A DNA stretch of 64,000 nt from Halisarca cf. caerulea. Taxonomy: Eukaryota; Porifera; Demospongiae; Chondrillida; Halisarcidae. A program made the translations under genes and the position numbers. Each line of letters begins with the position of its first letter. The stretch's first letter is position 1. The notes beneath the pieces are model-generated. The model saw nothing but the letters and a program-made list of their open reading frames with translations. It was not told the DNA's origin and did not search any database. The DNA lies in assembly GCA_963170055.1 (NCBI GenBank), contig CAUJGJ010000087.1, positions 218,501-282,500 on the forward strand. Direction: 5' to 3'. This document shows positions 47,101 to 57,575 of this stretch, one piece after another.

Positions 47101-50095
47101 TATCAGTGTGGATCTAACACAATTTAGGCAAGATATTTTGCGTGCCATGCATCATCCTATTGTAAACAAGCAATCTTTCACACTCATGGAGGTGTTTGTT
47201 AAAACCAAGAGGAATGAGCCAGCCTACTTTGATTTGTGGTATGCAGAGGACAGAACTGAATCACCAATGCTATCAAGTGCAAAGGATGTGAATATTGAAG
47301 CAGTGTCCATTGTTTCTAAGAATGTTTGTCCCCAGATTGATTCCAGCCTAACTATAGAAACGTATTCTATTGAGCATGCTCTGTCTTTACTGGATGAATG
47401 TGCTGTACAGGGAAATTCTCAGCTTTTTTACAATATTCTTTCAGTGTTGGAAAAGAACAAAGAAGATCCCCTTTGCTATTCCACCCACCCGTCCCTATGG
47501 CCATCACTTCATACCTTGCTCTGTTCCCTTTTAGCAAAATCCAGTGGAAGATGTTCAGACAAAGATTCAAATAGCCCAATGGTTCTTGAAATTATTTCAA
47601 AGCTTTGCCACTGTGTAGATACTCCTGGACGCTGCATTCAGGTTGTAGCCGCTGTGAACAGGTTGTATTATGGATCGAGTGCTGATAAGTGTGTGTCTAC
47701 TTTGCTAGGGGCAGTCAAGTTTTCAAATCAGGCTTCACAGTATTTAGAAGTAGCTATGAACTGGGATTCCTTGTTTTATCTCAATCCAGGATCAGCAATG
47801 CATTTGGCCAAACTACTGGAGGCTCATACCATTGTGCCCATGACAGGCACACAAGAGAAGACCTCTTGTATGCCTAGTACCAAAGCCACTTTTGATGATA
47901 ATTTATCAGACAATCCCATTCCAGAACACTTAGTAGAGCAGTATGTGTGCCACTTTGCCAGTCTTGTTCTGCATAATTTTTTGGATGAAGTACCTGCCTT
48001 CAAAGAAGACAAAGCATATTATACAGATAATACCATTCTACACTTGAAAGCATACAACCCTGTTGACCCTCATGGTACCATTGAATTCAGTGATGTGATG
48101 GAAGATGGCTGCTTCAAGAGAGCAGGTTGTCTTTTTGGATTCTGTGGTATTGAAAAATCCCATGCCAAAGCATTTTCTGTTGGCACCTGGGTTTCTATAG
48201 CCCCAATGCTGATGAGAGGAATTGACACCCCACCACATTCATTGGCTGTAGGGTGTGTTTGCCGTCTGTCAACCCTTCCTGTCAATGTGGAATTATATGT
48301 TCTTGAGCCAATTTCTGCCTGCTTGAAACAGTCTGCAGTCACTGGTAATGGTCATTGGATGCTTAGGCAAATTGGGAATGTGAGGGACTTTAGACGAACT
48401 ATTTCTGCTCTGACTACATTGTTATCTGAAAAGCAGCCTGAAGTATTGCCTTTTCTTCTTTACACACATCCAATTATCAAATTCTTTAGTGAGGACTCCA
48501 AACCCCATCTGAATAGTATCAGCAAGGACCTTCAACTTGCTAAGCAAAACGTGAGTGCAACTCTTGACATCTCTGGATTTAACGAGTGCCAGCAAATGGC
48601 CATACATGGAGCTATGTCTCAAAGAGTAACACTGATTCAGGGACCTCCAGGCACAGGAAAGACACATGTGGCATGTAAAATTGTTGGTCTTCTCTGTCAA
48701 CAGATTCATGATAAGCCCCAGCAAGGTGTAGTTCTTGTCACTGCAGGATCAAATGTGGCAGTAGATGTTCTTACTGAACGTTTGCTAAATGAGGGTGTTC
48801 GAGTTGTGCTTATTGGCAGTCCAGAACATACCAATTCAGAAGCTTCATTGCATCATCAATTAAAGATGAAGGGAATTGAAATTGGTAAAAGTAGTATGGC
48901 TGATATTAAAAAGGCACAAAGTGAAATTTTGAAGAGCGTTCAAGTTGTGGCTGCAACCTGTACAGATGCAGGTGATCCTTTGTTGAAAAGCATGACTTTT
49001 TCAACTGTTGTGATGGATGCTGCTACAGAGGTAGCAGAGCCTGTGTCTCTGATTCCCCTTAGTCATGGGTGTCAAAAGCTGGTTTTGATAGGTGATCCTC
49101 AGCAGCTGTATCCTCGTTTTCAATATAGAAAGTTGAAACATGGAGAGAAGAATTTAGATGCACAGAATATTTCACTTTTTCACCGATTGCAGCAACACTA
49201 TTCTCAGTTCCATTTGAACGAACAGTTTCGTATGAATTCTATACTTGCTTCCTTTCCCATGGCCACATTCTATGATGACAGGTTGAATTCGCCTGGATCC
49301 ACAAGTCAACAAAAGGCATCAATAAAGTTACCTTTTGCTGCCAGCTCACTGGTTTTCTTTGATGTACCTGATGTATCGGAAGAGCAAGTGGGATCTTCAT
49401 ATAGGAACACACACGAGGCTGAGGCTATTGTTAAAGTTGTTAGTCATATTCTGAAATTTCAATTCAGCTTAACGGACATTACCATACTAACATTCTACAC
49501 TGCTCAAGTAGCTTGTATAAGAGAGAAACTTTCCAATGTTGCCAATAGAGTATGCGTGTGCACTGTAGACAGTTTCCAAGGACAAGAGAATGACGTGATT
49601 GTCTTCAGCTGCGTCCGGAGCAATTTTAATGGCGAGCTGGGATTTGCCAACCGTGAATATAATGTGAATGTTATACTGACAAGAGCCAAGAAGCTATTGG
49701 TTGGCATTGGATCAAGGAAAACTTTGAATGCTGGGTCACCACTGTGGGCTGCGTGGTTGCAGCAAAGAGCTTTAACGTTCCAAGAACTAGGTATGCTGCA
49801 AGCAGAGTCTTATAAGCAGTCTGGAAGAAATCAGTCGAGAAAGAGATTCCAGAAGAAGGGGCCACGTGAACATGTCCCATCACAGTATGAAGGAAAGAAA
49901 AGGGGGGAAATGTCTTTGAGAATAAGGTCTCCACCATCATCACATTTCTCTACCCAGCATCAAGATCAACCACAACATAGAGCATCCTCACACCAACCAT
50001 CTCAGCAACAGAGACAGCCTCAAACTTCAACCTACCAGCAAAGTAGGACACAGCAAAGACCTCCACTGCGAAAGGATGAACAGAAAAGACAGTAA
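44120..50095 (+). CDS. Fusion of P-loop kinase, RNA-dependent RNA polymerase and SF1 helicase
   Basis: One uninterrupted frame, about 1991 aa from ATG 44120 (residue numbers here count from ATG 44060). Residues 21-220 are an AAA_28/NadR-kinase-like P-loop domain: GASSVGKTT at 29-37 and DRGPD at 111-115. Residues ~250-870 are a eukaryotic RDR/QDE-1-type RdRP: FTDGCGRIG at 383, QIRYEGCKG at 418, SRNVFGVCD at 564 and catalytic DLDGD at 651-655. Residues ~1330-1900 are an SF1 Upf1-like helicase: GPPGTGKT at 1528-1535, GDPQQLYP at 1678, NEQFRM at 1720, VDSFQGQE at 1836 and NVILTRAK at 1870. Motif II reads MDAATE (1652-1657), lacking the usual Glu after Asp1653. The tail from ~1925 is Gln/Ser-rich and disordered. 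RdRPs copy RNA into dsRNA for small-RNA silencing. The coding region is intronless, unlike its neighbours. Confidence 0.93.
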   Translation: MPTKIILCGASSVGKTTLANDWCLRYPHFKHIQEVARCIMEKRCISRRDLEVSLSGDGDKKLFLNLQRWIFEEQDKLESCYIQDGNDFISDRGPDPLAFALFHGSNEAADELAQTPAAVKCLEHYKNCFIIVLCPLDKCTDDGIRLMSSGYAERKKFTECLCYFLQKYQLPYVYCSVTDRTERLFFVDQVTRQQYPLSVIQNEANGLNNVPFLSKYPSKSSQYHILNVYITEECIHTSFELHESNRIMSRYGPDAFISIKFHRYVKPRVIVGILCNGLSINGQEYSFLGCSTGGFKGRSCFMYKGPPSHAAKVLEECGSFDSIKSPSKLLKRIGLLFSKCKQTNAVPKEVHYEADVENANGNFTDGCGRIGIQLAREILEYSEIALKVADDYIPSVYQIRYEGCKGVLAVAPEIDPSSVIFRTSMKKFDTGSQPFKSMWLCDYSKPYSYGHLNRQFITLLSALGIKDETFHKLQKAHFARLDVMTQDAEVAVQISHWKDRPDLAAKIAAVSNIEDDKYIQGELLRLKSKLVDKMEKLSLLVSESRNVFGVCDTQGILNYGECFFRPLVSGTPKTLRGKVVVCKNPCYLLGDVRVLNAVSGPHVKKLEHLVDCIVFPTRGDRPHPAEIAGSDLDGDQFFVCWQADLIPTELRSPYSYPSQELPPRKVSMKDVVEFFANFKSNVGKIDSYYKYWADVKGVASNECQQLGRLFSTSIDASKTGSVCHIPKHFIPPKGSIATNQGRIWNQLLCAALEKKKKLKQGLFSKDSCVPALAEEFVTNLMQDSHTDVTGYRLFRFALSWCMGQGYSEDEALQKLCSLSDTIHFGQFSLDQQVEAIDCGIPTSLITNALNKSKILSPRMLQSFQLNTPHSHWRFYLRADQEDFNWAHMLRALQNYQESFIVLKLQNGVCVVVHFMNHLVCGEKRKFTAGTASSYLFSGKFDYHGHHILGQEYSYDLSTEILQIYRGEKSRSFLWLGQPKPKSDEDPQYGDELVGISVDLTQFRQDILRAMHHPIVNKQSFTLMEVFVKTKRNEPAYFDLWYAEDRTESPMLSSAKDVNIEAVSIVSKNVCPQIDSSLTIETYSIEHALSLLDECAVQGNSQLFYNILSVLEKNKEDPLCYSTHPSLWPSLHTLLCSLLAKSSGRCSDKDSNSPMVLEIISKLCHCVDTPGRCIQVVAAVNRLYYGSSADKCVSTLLGAVKFSNQASQYLEVAMNWDSLFYLNPGSAMHLAKLLEAHTIVPMTGTQEKTSCMPSTKATFDDNLSDNPIPEHLVEQYVCHFASLVLHNFLDEVPAFKEDKAYYTDNTILHLKAYNPVDPHGTIEFSDVMEDGCFKRAGCLFGFCGIEKSHAKAFSVGTWVSIAPMLMRGIDTPPHSLAVGCVCRLSTLPVNVELYVLEPISACLKQSAVTGNGHWMLRQIGNVRDFRRTISALTTLLSEKQPEVLPFLLYTHPIIKFFSEDSKPHLNSISKDLQLAKQNVSATLDISGFNECQQMAIHGAMSQRVTLIQGPPGTGKTHVACKIVGLLCQQIHDKPQQGVVLVTAGSNVAVDVLTERLLNEGVRVVLIGSPEHTNSEASLHHQLKMKGIEIGKSSMADIKKAQSEILKSVQVVAATCTDAGDPLLKSMTFSTVVMDAATEVAEPVSLIPLSHGCQKLVLIGDPQQLYPRFQYRKLKHGEKNLDAQNISLFHRLQQHYSQFHLNEQFRMNSILASFPMATFYDDRLNSPGSTSQQKASIKLPFAASSLVFFDVPDVSEEQVGSSYRNTHEAEAIVKVVSHILKFQFSLTDITILTFYTAQVACIREKLSNVANRVCVCTVDSFQGQENDVIVFSCVRSNFNGELGFANREYNVNVILTRAKKLLVGIGSRKTLNAGSPLWAAWLQQRALTFQELGMLQAESYKQSGRNQSRKRFQKKGPREHVPSQYEGKKRGEMSLRIRSPPSSHFSTQHQDQPQHRASSHQPSQQQRQPQTSTYQQSRTQQRPPLRKDEQKRQ

Positions 50096-51055
50096 AAACA
50101 AAACCTCCCCAAACGGCACACCATGCCTTCAAGGGGTCCAGCTATAAAGAGTAGGTACTGTGTATTATGTTGTTATACTTTAACTTCAGCAGTTTTTTTT
50201 TGTAAATTGTAAGCCTTATGGACGTTTTCTTATAATATATCCATGCTCTTTGTTTTTATTGATTGTTGCAATATTATGATATTACCTGCATGTAGATTTT
50301 CCATGATGTGTACAAATGTGTGCTGATTTTTTTGGTAGTACATGTATTTCAGCATGAGCTACATTGCATAATTTGAAATTGGTATAATGCTGTTTTGATT
50401 ATATAGTTATAATCATGCATGTTTTAACCTATTATTATTCCTATAATGCCCCTGCATGGTACCCATTCATCCCACTCCAAATTACGATTTGTGTTTTTGT
50501 TTTGTGTCCGTTACCGGAATCCCTGCAAATAGCCTTCTGGCTATAAGTGGAACTTTAGATTAATAATGATTCTGATACTGAATTCGACGAAGCAAGTTGA
50601 ATGCTAAATATTAACTTTCTGAAGGGAATCGATAGTAATAACCCTAGCTAAAGATGTTTTGTCAGCTACCATGACAAGTTTGCTTTTTGTAGTGGGGAAA
50701 TTGGCTTCTTGTGGGTTAAATTTGGGGCATATTCTTTGTAAGCTATATATTCAAGGAACATTTGCGCATGTGTACATTAGTATGTGTGCATGTCAGATGT
50801 TGTGCTAGAGATATAGAAATTGCATAATATACACTTATCACTGTAATGGTGAATGTAATTGTGATGAACCTGTTTTAGTCTCAGAGTGTACTGCAGTCAT
50901 AATGGTAATAAATTAATATGCATTCTTCAATATGTATTTGAATCACATGGCTATTTATTATCTATATACCATGCAGCTATTGCATTCCTGTGGTTATACT
51001 AACTAAGGTATTATTGTGGCCACTAATTAAGGTATTATTAATAATAGTTTTTTGG
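50096..51055 (+). other. 3' flank of the RdRP fusion; possible poly(A) signal
   Basis: AT-rich non-coding sequence with AATAAA at 50907-50912, a candidate polyadenylation signal about 0.8 kb after the stop. No other feature is seen. Confidence 0.4.
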
Positions 51056-51057
51056 TA

Positions 51058-51060
<3 letters not shown>

Positions 51061-51123
<63 letters not shown>

Positions 51124-51138
51124 TATATATATAGATAT

Positions 51139-51176
<38 letters not shown>

Positions 51177-51177
51177 T
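51061..51177. repeat. (TA)n microsatellite
   Basis: Nearly pure TA with a few GATA interruptions. Confidence 0.95.
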
Positions 51178-51179
51178 AA

Positions 51180-52185
51180 TATGTGCTGCAATGAATCAAA
51201 TTTTTGGTAGACATTGTAATTAATATTATTATGAACTTACCTCTCTGGGTGAGGAGCATGTGGTGACTTGCAAGAATCCATGTAGGAATATTGAATCTGT
51301 ATAATATTATTATGTAATAATTGTTTATGTGGTGATTGTTTTGTAGAAATATAGTTTCAATGATAACGTTGCATGAGTGCTTTAGGAAAGATCTGCAGAG
51401 GTAATGGTAGTCAGACAGTTTTAATACTCAAGTAATTGCAATTAATTGTGATCGATGGTAACTGATTACATGTAATGGCCACATACAACACTAAGTCTGA
51501 CATGCATAACGATTGCTCAACCTATTGCTGGAGAATTCCCCCGAAATCATACACTTGGTTATTTTATCTTCCGTATCTTCCTCCGCCACCGATAGCAGCC
51601 ACAATAAATTCACTGTCAGATATTCACACATGTACAAACCGTGTTTGACAGCTAGATTGTGGACTGTAATTATAATGTTTATTTATATGCCTTGCAAAAC
51701 CTAGACTTACCATGCAATGTGCACATGCTCATAGGTGACCCAACTCGACCCAAAACGATATCATTTGGCCACTACTCTTCTAATGCAAGGAATTTGATGA
51801 AATTCTTAATTTGCCTCTCAGGCATGAACTCGATTAAATAGGAAAGGATTGTTGTCCATATTATTTAATCTTGCTGTATATCCTAAAAAGTGATTTCTGA
51901 AAATTATTTTAATTAGATGCACGCACTCATATATTATATTACATGCATGTGCATGCATATGTATGTGTGTATGAATTAGTATGATACATGCAGGCATGTA
52001 TACAAACTTATTGCATAATAATAATATAATAATATACTCATGCAAGTATTATGCTCTACACATGTGTCCATTATATTTGCATGCATGCACATGTTTGCAA
52101 TGCATAATAACATAATAGCGTATATATATGTACATAGGGCCATGCAAGTATATATTAATTTTAGATAATTTTATAATGTACATGT
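51180..52185. other. Intergenic, no gene seen
   Basis: AT-rich, with short frames and many atgcatgc strings. Nothing recognised. Confidence 0.5.
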
Positions 52186-52189
52186 GCAT

Positions 52190-52692
<503 letters not shown>

Positions 52693-53220
52693 GATCCCGG
52701 GGTCTAGCTCCAAGAAGCAGGTCTGGGATCTCTTGAGTATAGGTCAAGATTGCCAGACTTGACCACACCCCCAATCTCCAGGTGCAGGGCGTACAGTACA
52801 GGAGTTTGAGGGTGGTGGGGCCCAGAACTAGTCCTCAGCCATTTTTAGCCTTCCAGAGTGGTGTTTCAAGTTTGTACTCAATGTGGTAACAGACACTCTT
52901 CCTCACCATGTCAACCTCATCAAGTGGAAGAAGCTGTCCTCATCAAAGTGTCAGCTCTGTGGAGAGTACGAGTTTCTGGCCCATGTCCTCAACCAGGCAT
53001 GACAAGGTGCCAAAAATCTTATTTAATTCCTCTTTATTAATTGAGATATAGAATTATCTACAATTTTATTGGTTGCCATCTTCCATCAGCTTTTTAAGTT
53101 ACAATCGACCTTCCTGGTCATAGATGCAGCTTCCTTTAGGCCATTGCTCTTACTGACTAGCGCCCTGACATTGTCCTATGGAGTCCCACTGCCATGATCC
53201 TCATTGAGCTCACCAAACCC
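52693..53220 (+). pseudogene. Second fragment of the R2-like element
   Basis: Close match to 25826-26340 on the same strand (shared agccttccagagtggtgtttc and tcaagtggaagaagctgtcc). It keeps the zinc-like CQLCGE segment but has deletions and an AT-rich insertion (about 53017-53050). Confidence 0.7.
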
Positions 53221-53224
53221 TGTC

Positions 53225-53390
53225 TAGCCTTATTTCAGTCTTAGACTATATAGACTCATGCATGTTCAGTCCTATGCTCATCTGGCCCTATAGCTATATC
53301 TTGTCATTTATCCACTTGGCCTTGCTTCTGTTCGAAAACTTACCCTTGTTCCAAGTAATTTCAAGGATGTAGTATTTTTGCACTAATCTG
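53225..53390 (-). repeat. Inverted copy of the dispersed 'gcaaaaaggcttt' repeat
   Basis: On the minus strand it reads tgcaaaaatac, cttggaacaagggtaagtt, gccaagtgg and ctatagggccagatgagcat, matching the copies at 36427 and 39575. Confidence 0.6.
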
Positions 53391-53673
53391 TGTCAATCTT
53401 ACCTCATTTTACTATTTTAAAATGAGTTTATGTGTTTAGGTGGGCATTTGTGTGTGTATACGTAGATATACTTGGACTAGGCCAGCACAGAGCTATATGC
53501 ATACAGAAATGGGTTGTGTAGAGTGCAATATTATGCAAATTTTAAAATGTGCATTTTGCATGTATGTGTGTGGGGGAATGGGGAAGGGTGAAGCATGTGT
53601 GTGTAAAGAATTCACACAGTTTTTGCTCTGACTTGCTTATATATTATGCCAAACCTATATATATACCTATATG

Positions 53674-53942
<269 letters not shown>

Positions 53943-53959
53943 CATATGCATAATATATA

Positions 53960-54105
53960 ATTGCACAAATTGTAACTGATCTTGTTGGATGAACTGAAAA
54001 TGTTGATCATAGGCTTCAGAATCTGAAGAATTCACACCACTTTTGGAATTCCAAATACCAAACTTTTCCTACTAGGAGAGCTTTGACACTATGTGCGTGT
54101 ATTAT
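53960..54105 (+). repeat. Dispersed repeat family R1, copy 1
   Basis: Shared blocks: gcacaaattgtaactga, gaattcacaccac, ccaaacttttcctac and aggagagctttgacact. Other copies are at 54205-54290 (partial), 57440-57575 and 59205-59335. All are on the plus strand and next to TA-rich arrays. Confidence 0.8.
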
Positions 54106-54140
54106 ATGTACATATATTCATATCATCCATATACATATAC

Positions 54141-54175
<35 letters not shown>

Positions 54176-54204
54176 AATTATACCCTATTATATACATGAT
54201 ATTA

Positions 54205-54290
54205 TGTATAAAGCATAAATCATAACTAATCTTGTTGGGTGAATTGAAAATGTTAATCATCAGCATTGGTAGCTAGAGTTCACACCATGT
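54205..54290 (+). repeat. Dispersed repeat family R1, copy 2 (partial)
   Basis: Matches the first half of copy 1 (aatcataactaatcttgttggg, gttcacaccat) and then runs into a (TA)n tract (54296-54341). Confidence 0.7.
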
Positions 54291-54292
54291 TG

Positions 54293-54345
<53 letters not shown>

Positions 54346-54415
54346 TTAGTGATAATGATATAATGATATATAATACATACATACACACACAGCCTAAAAC
54401 ATCCAACAATCCATT

Positions 54416-56535
54416 CTAATCTAAAACGGTACAACCTAAAATAGACACTGTGTTAAATCTCTGTATACAGATACTAATCTTCTGGCACAGCTTTAGGTAA
54501 GACAGAGAATCATTGGTCTTTGACCTTATCCGCTTAGCTAAATCGTGCAAAAACTGAATTGTGTCCTTTCCAAAGGCTCCAGACGACTCTACTGCAACAG
54601 GAATGAAGCAGTATTCCTGGCTTAAATCCTCATACAAGGTGCGTTTACTTGCAGCAGCCCTATCAGCAACCAATCCAACTCCTGAGCTAGACAAAGGCAA
54701 GTTGGTTCTGGCAAACGTGTCATGACATGTGGCATCCCATACCAAACTTCTACCACGTGCCCAGGGAATCAGGGATACTCCATCTGGGCGTCTCTCATCA
54801 CCCCGACAAAGTCCACGTGGCTCTAGAGTGGCAGGTATGTCAGCGGCTACCAAGGCACGTTTGACTATATCATTCAGTGCCGAGTGGCGAGGCAGCCTGC
54901 CCTTACTCCTGCGGCAGCTTAGTGCATGAAGTCCAGTGTCTTCTGTCCAAGCTCCACACTGAGTGCAGCTGTGAGGTAAACAGAGGGATGAGCCGAGGCG
55001 AAGACCAACCGCTACACGGATGCAATTGTTATCCAGCCTCAGACCCAATGCTGACACTGGAGGAGCACTCAACCATGCCCCCGACTCCTTCTGTTGAGAG
55101 GCCAATAACCTAGCTCTAGTAGTTGCGTCAGCCCCGGAAAAGAGAGAGGCAGCAGACACTTCAGCAACAGGCCTATCCCATGCTTTCTGAATGCATCTGT
55201 CTCTGCCGGTAGGGGGATCGACTGATCCGGAGTTGGACTCCCAAAGATGTAGTGCTTCATCAAATAGGGGGTTTCCCATGGTCGGGAATCGCATAGGAAG
55301 CAGGGCTAAAGTTGTAGTAGAGGTACCAGCAGCGGAGGCCATATAGGCAGATGGCGCAAGCATGGTAGCACTCCTAATACCCAAACCCCCCAAGTTGATT
55401 GGTAATGAAGCCTGGATCCACATCCGGTCAGTGAGTTGAATGTTGCAGATGGAAACAAGCAAAGACCGCAACACATCATCAAATTGGGCAAGGGTGGATG
55501 ACTTGAAAATCGGAGCAGTTCGAAGGACATGAAGCACTTTGGGTATGGCTAAAGCATGTTGGAGGAGACATATGGCATCATGTGATTGTAGCTGCTCTAA
55601 GCGGTTACCCAGAGTTTCCAATTGCCCTATCTTTGTCTCCCAAACTTGGATAAGAGACTCAAGTCCCCCAATCGGCGCTCCAAGCAGGGTTGCCCTGGAG
55701 GGCTCTACCATGGAAAGTGAAGGAGACAAAGAGAGCATACTGGATCTTGTGGGCTCATCGTTGCAAATGATCTCAGACTTGTCATGATTCAAGAACAAGT
55801 TAAAATCCCTTGCATGATCCTCAAGTAAATGCAGGTCAGCTTGGACATCTTCAAAGGGGCCTCCCAGTGTGCCATCATCTAAGAAGAAAACATTAAATTC
55901 CGATTTGAGACTAGTGACGAGTTCATGAATGGTGAGGCAGAACAGGAGGGGGCCCAAGGGGTCGCCCTGTTGCACGCCCTCGGCTGAAGGGATTGAAAAG
56001 TCGCCATAGAAAAGAAGTGATGGCAGACGATAAGTGGAATAGGCTAGCGGAAGCAGGGCTGGGGCTTTAGACATGACACTGTGGAGCATCTTGTCCCTAC
56101 GAATGCTATTGAAGGCATTTCGGAAGTCCAACTTGAGCAGTAAATGACCATCTTCAAGACTAGAGAGGTACTTCCTTGCAGCATGGACGATAGCTTCTGC
56201 ACCCATGGGGGTCCCAAAACCGAGCTGGTGTGGGAACAATAGGCTACCCATATCGTCAAAAACACTGTTACACAAACATTTTGCAGCTAATCTGCGGAGA
56301 CTACAGCCCACAGCGATTGGCCTTACTCCACCATCCTTCTTGTTCAAAGCAGTCAGGGTGGCCCCAAAGAAAAAGGGGCGAGCCCCCACAGGCACACGCC
56401 CCCCAATCACGAAATTCACAAAATTGGTCAAAGACTCAATAAGGCTGTCAGACCCTTCACTCTGGGCGAAAATGACTAAGTCCTTGAGATGCTGAGGCCG
56501 CAAACCATCAGGACCACCAGCAGAACCGGTGGGAA
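54416..56535 (-). pseudogene. 5'-truncated non-LTR RT with PD-(D/E)XK endonuclease
   Basis: The frame is open from about 56535 to the stop at 54416 (~705 aa), with no native start: GGPDGLRPQHL lies at the truncated 5' edge. RT motifs: GGVRPIAVGCSLRR, LKLDFRNAFNS, EGVQQGDPLGPLLF and FFLDDGTLGG (catalytic Asp pair intact). C-terminal: CTQCGAWTEDTGLHALSC zinc-like cluster, RHSALNDIV, then RRPDGVSLIPW, SLVWDATCHDT and IPVAVESSG, a restriction-like nuclease pattern. The minus-strand 3' end leads into TA-rich tails. The preserved frame suggests a fairly recent insertion. It belongs to a different family from the 5.8-12.1 kb elements; a fragment of the same family lies in the transporter intron at 36.6 kb. 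Confidence 0.85.
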
Positions 56536-56539
56536 ATGA

Positions 56540-56885
56540 GAAGATATATTTATTATTTATTTATACATTTATATATATAAATGAAAACTGAGTGTCTACA
56601 GTGAACTATCTTGCACTCCCTATTTTGTCCCCATTGGCATAAAGACCCTTGTTGCTTTCGGTGATGAGGCCCTGTCCTTCTTGAAAGATTTAGGTCAAAT
56701 CTTCAAAAACTCATTCATACCATTTTTTGTGTCAAAGAATCAGTACTATCATACAAAGGTTTAATTCTGTACCAATTTTGTCTTGTAGTAAGGTGTAGAT
56801 CTAGGTTTGCTCTTTTAATTTGCAATTGTTCATGTTATATGTATTTATATAGTACTCCACTGTACGTCTTTACCACTTCCAATTA
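56540..56885. other. Intergenic, no gene seen
   Basis: No feature recognised. Confidence 0.45.
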
Positions 56886-56895
56886 ATAATTATAA

Positions 56896-57088
<193 letters not shown>

Positions 57089-57297
57089 AACAAATGTATA
57101 GGATAAACAAAGAAAAGAATAGAAAATTACGTTATTACGTTAAAATTACGTTATTACATAAAATTACGTTTTTACAGTAAGTATACACCCTACATATATA
57201 GGTACGTAATTAAAATACGACTAAAACTACATATATATGTAACGCTTCAACCAAAAAAAACAAGCAAAGACTAGCCATTACTACTACCTAAAATTGC

Positions 57298-57300
<3 letters not shown>

Positions 57301-57342
<42 letters not shown>
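57301..57342. repeat. (TA)n microsatellite
   Basis: Pure TA tract. Confidence 0.95.
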
Positions 57343-57345
<3 letters not shown>

Positions 57346-57439
57346 GACTTTGTATTCTTGTTATATTAGAATTTTGCCTTCGATCATGTATGTAATAAAA
57401 TTTAGAAGGAAAAAGACATATATATTTATGTATTACTAT

Positions 57440-57575
57440 ATATAGCACAAATCGTAACTGGATGAACTGGGTGAATTGAAAATGTTCATCATAGCATCTG
57501 AAGAATTCACACCACTGGAATTACATAAATACCAAACTTTTCCTACCAGGAGAGCGTTGGCACATCATGTCTATG
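57440..57575 (+). repeat. Dispersed repeat family R1, copy 3
   Basis: Contains gcacaaatcgtaact, gaattcacaccac and caaacttttcctaccaggag as in copy 1. Confidence 0.8.
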
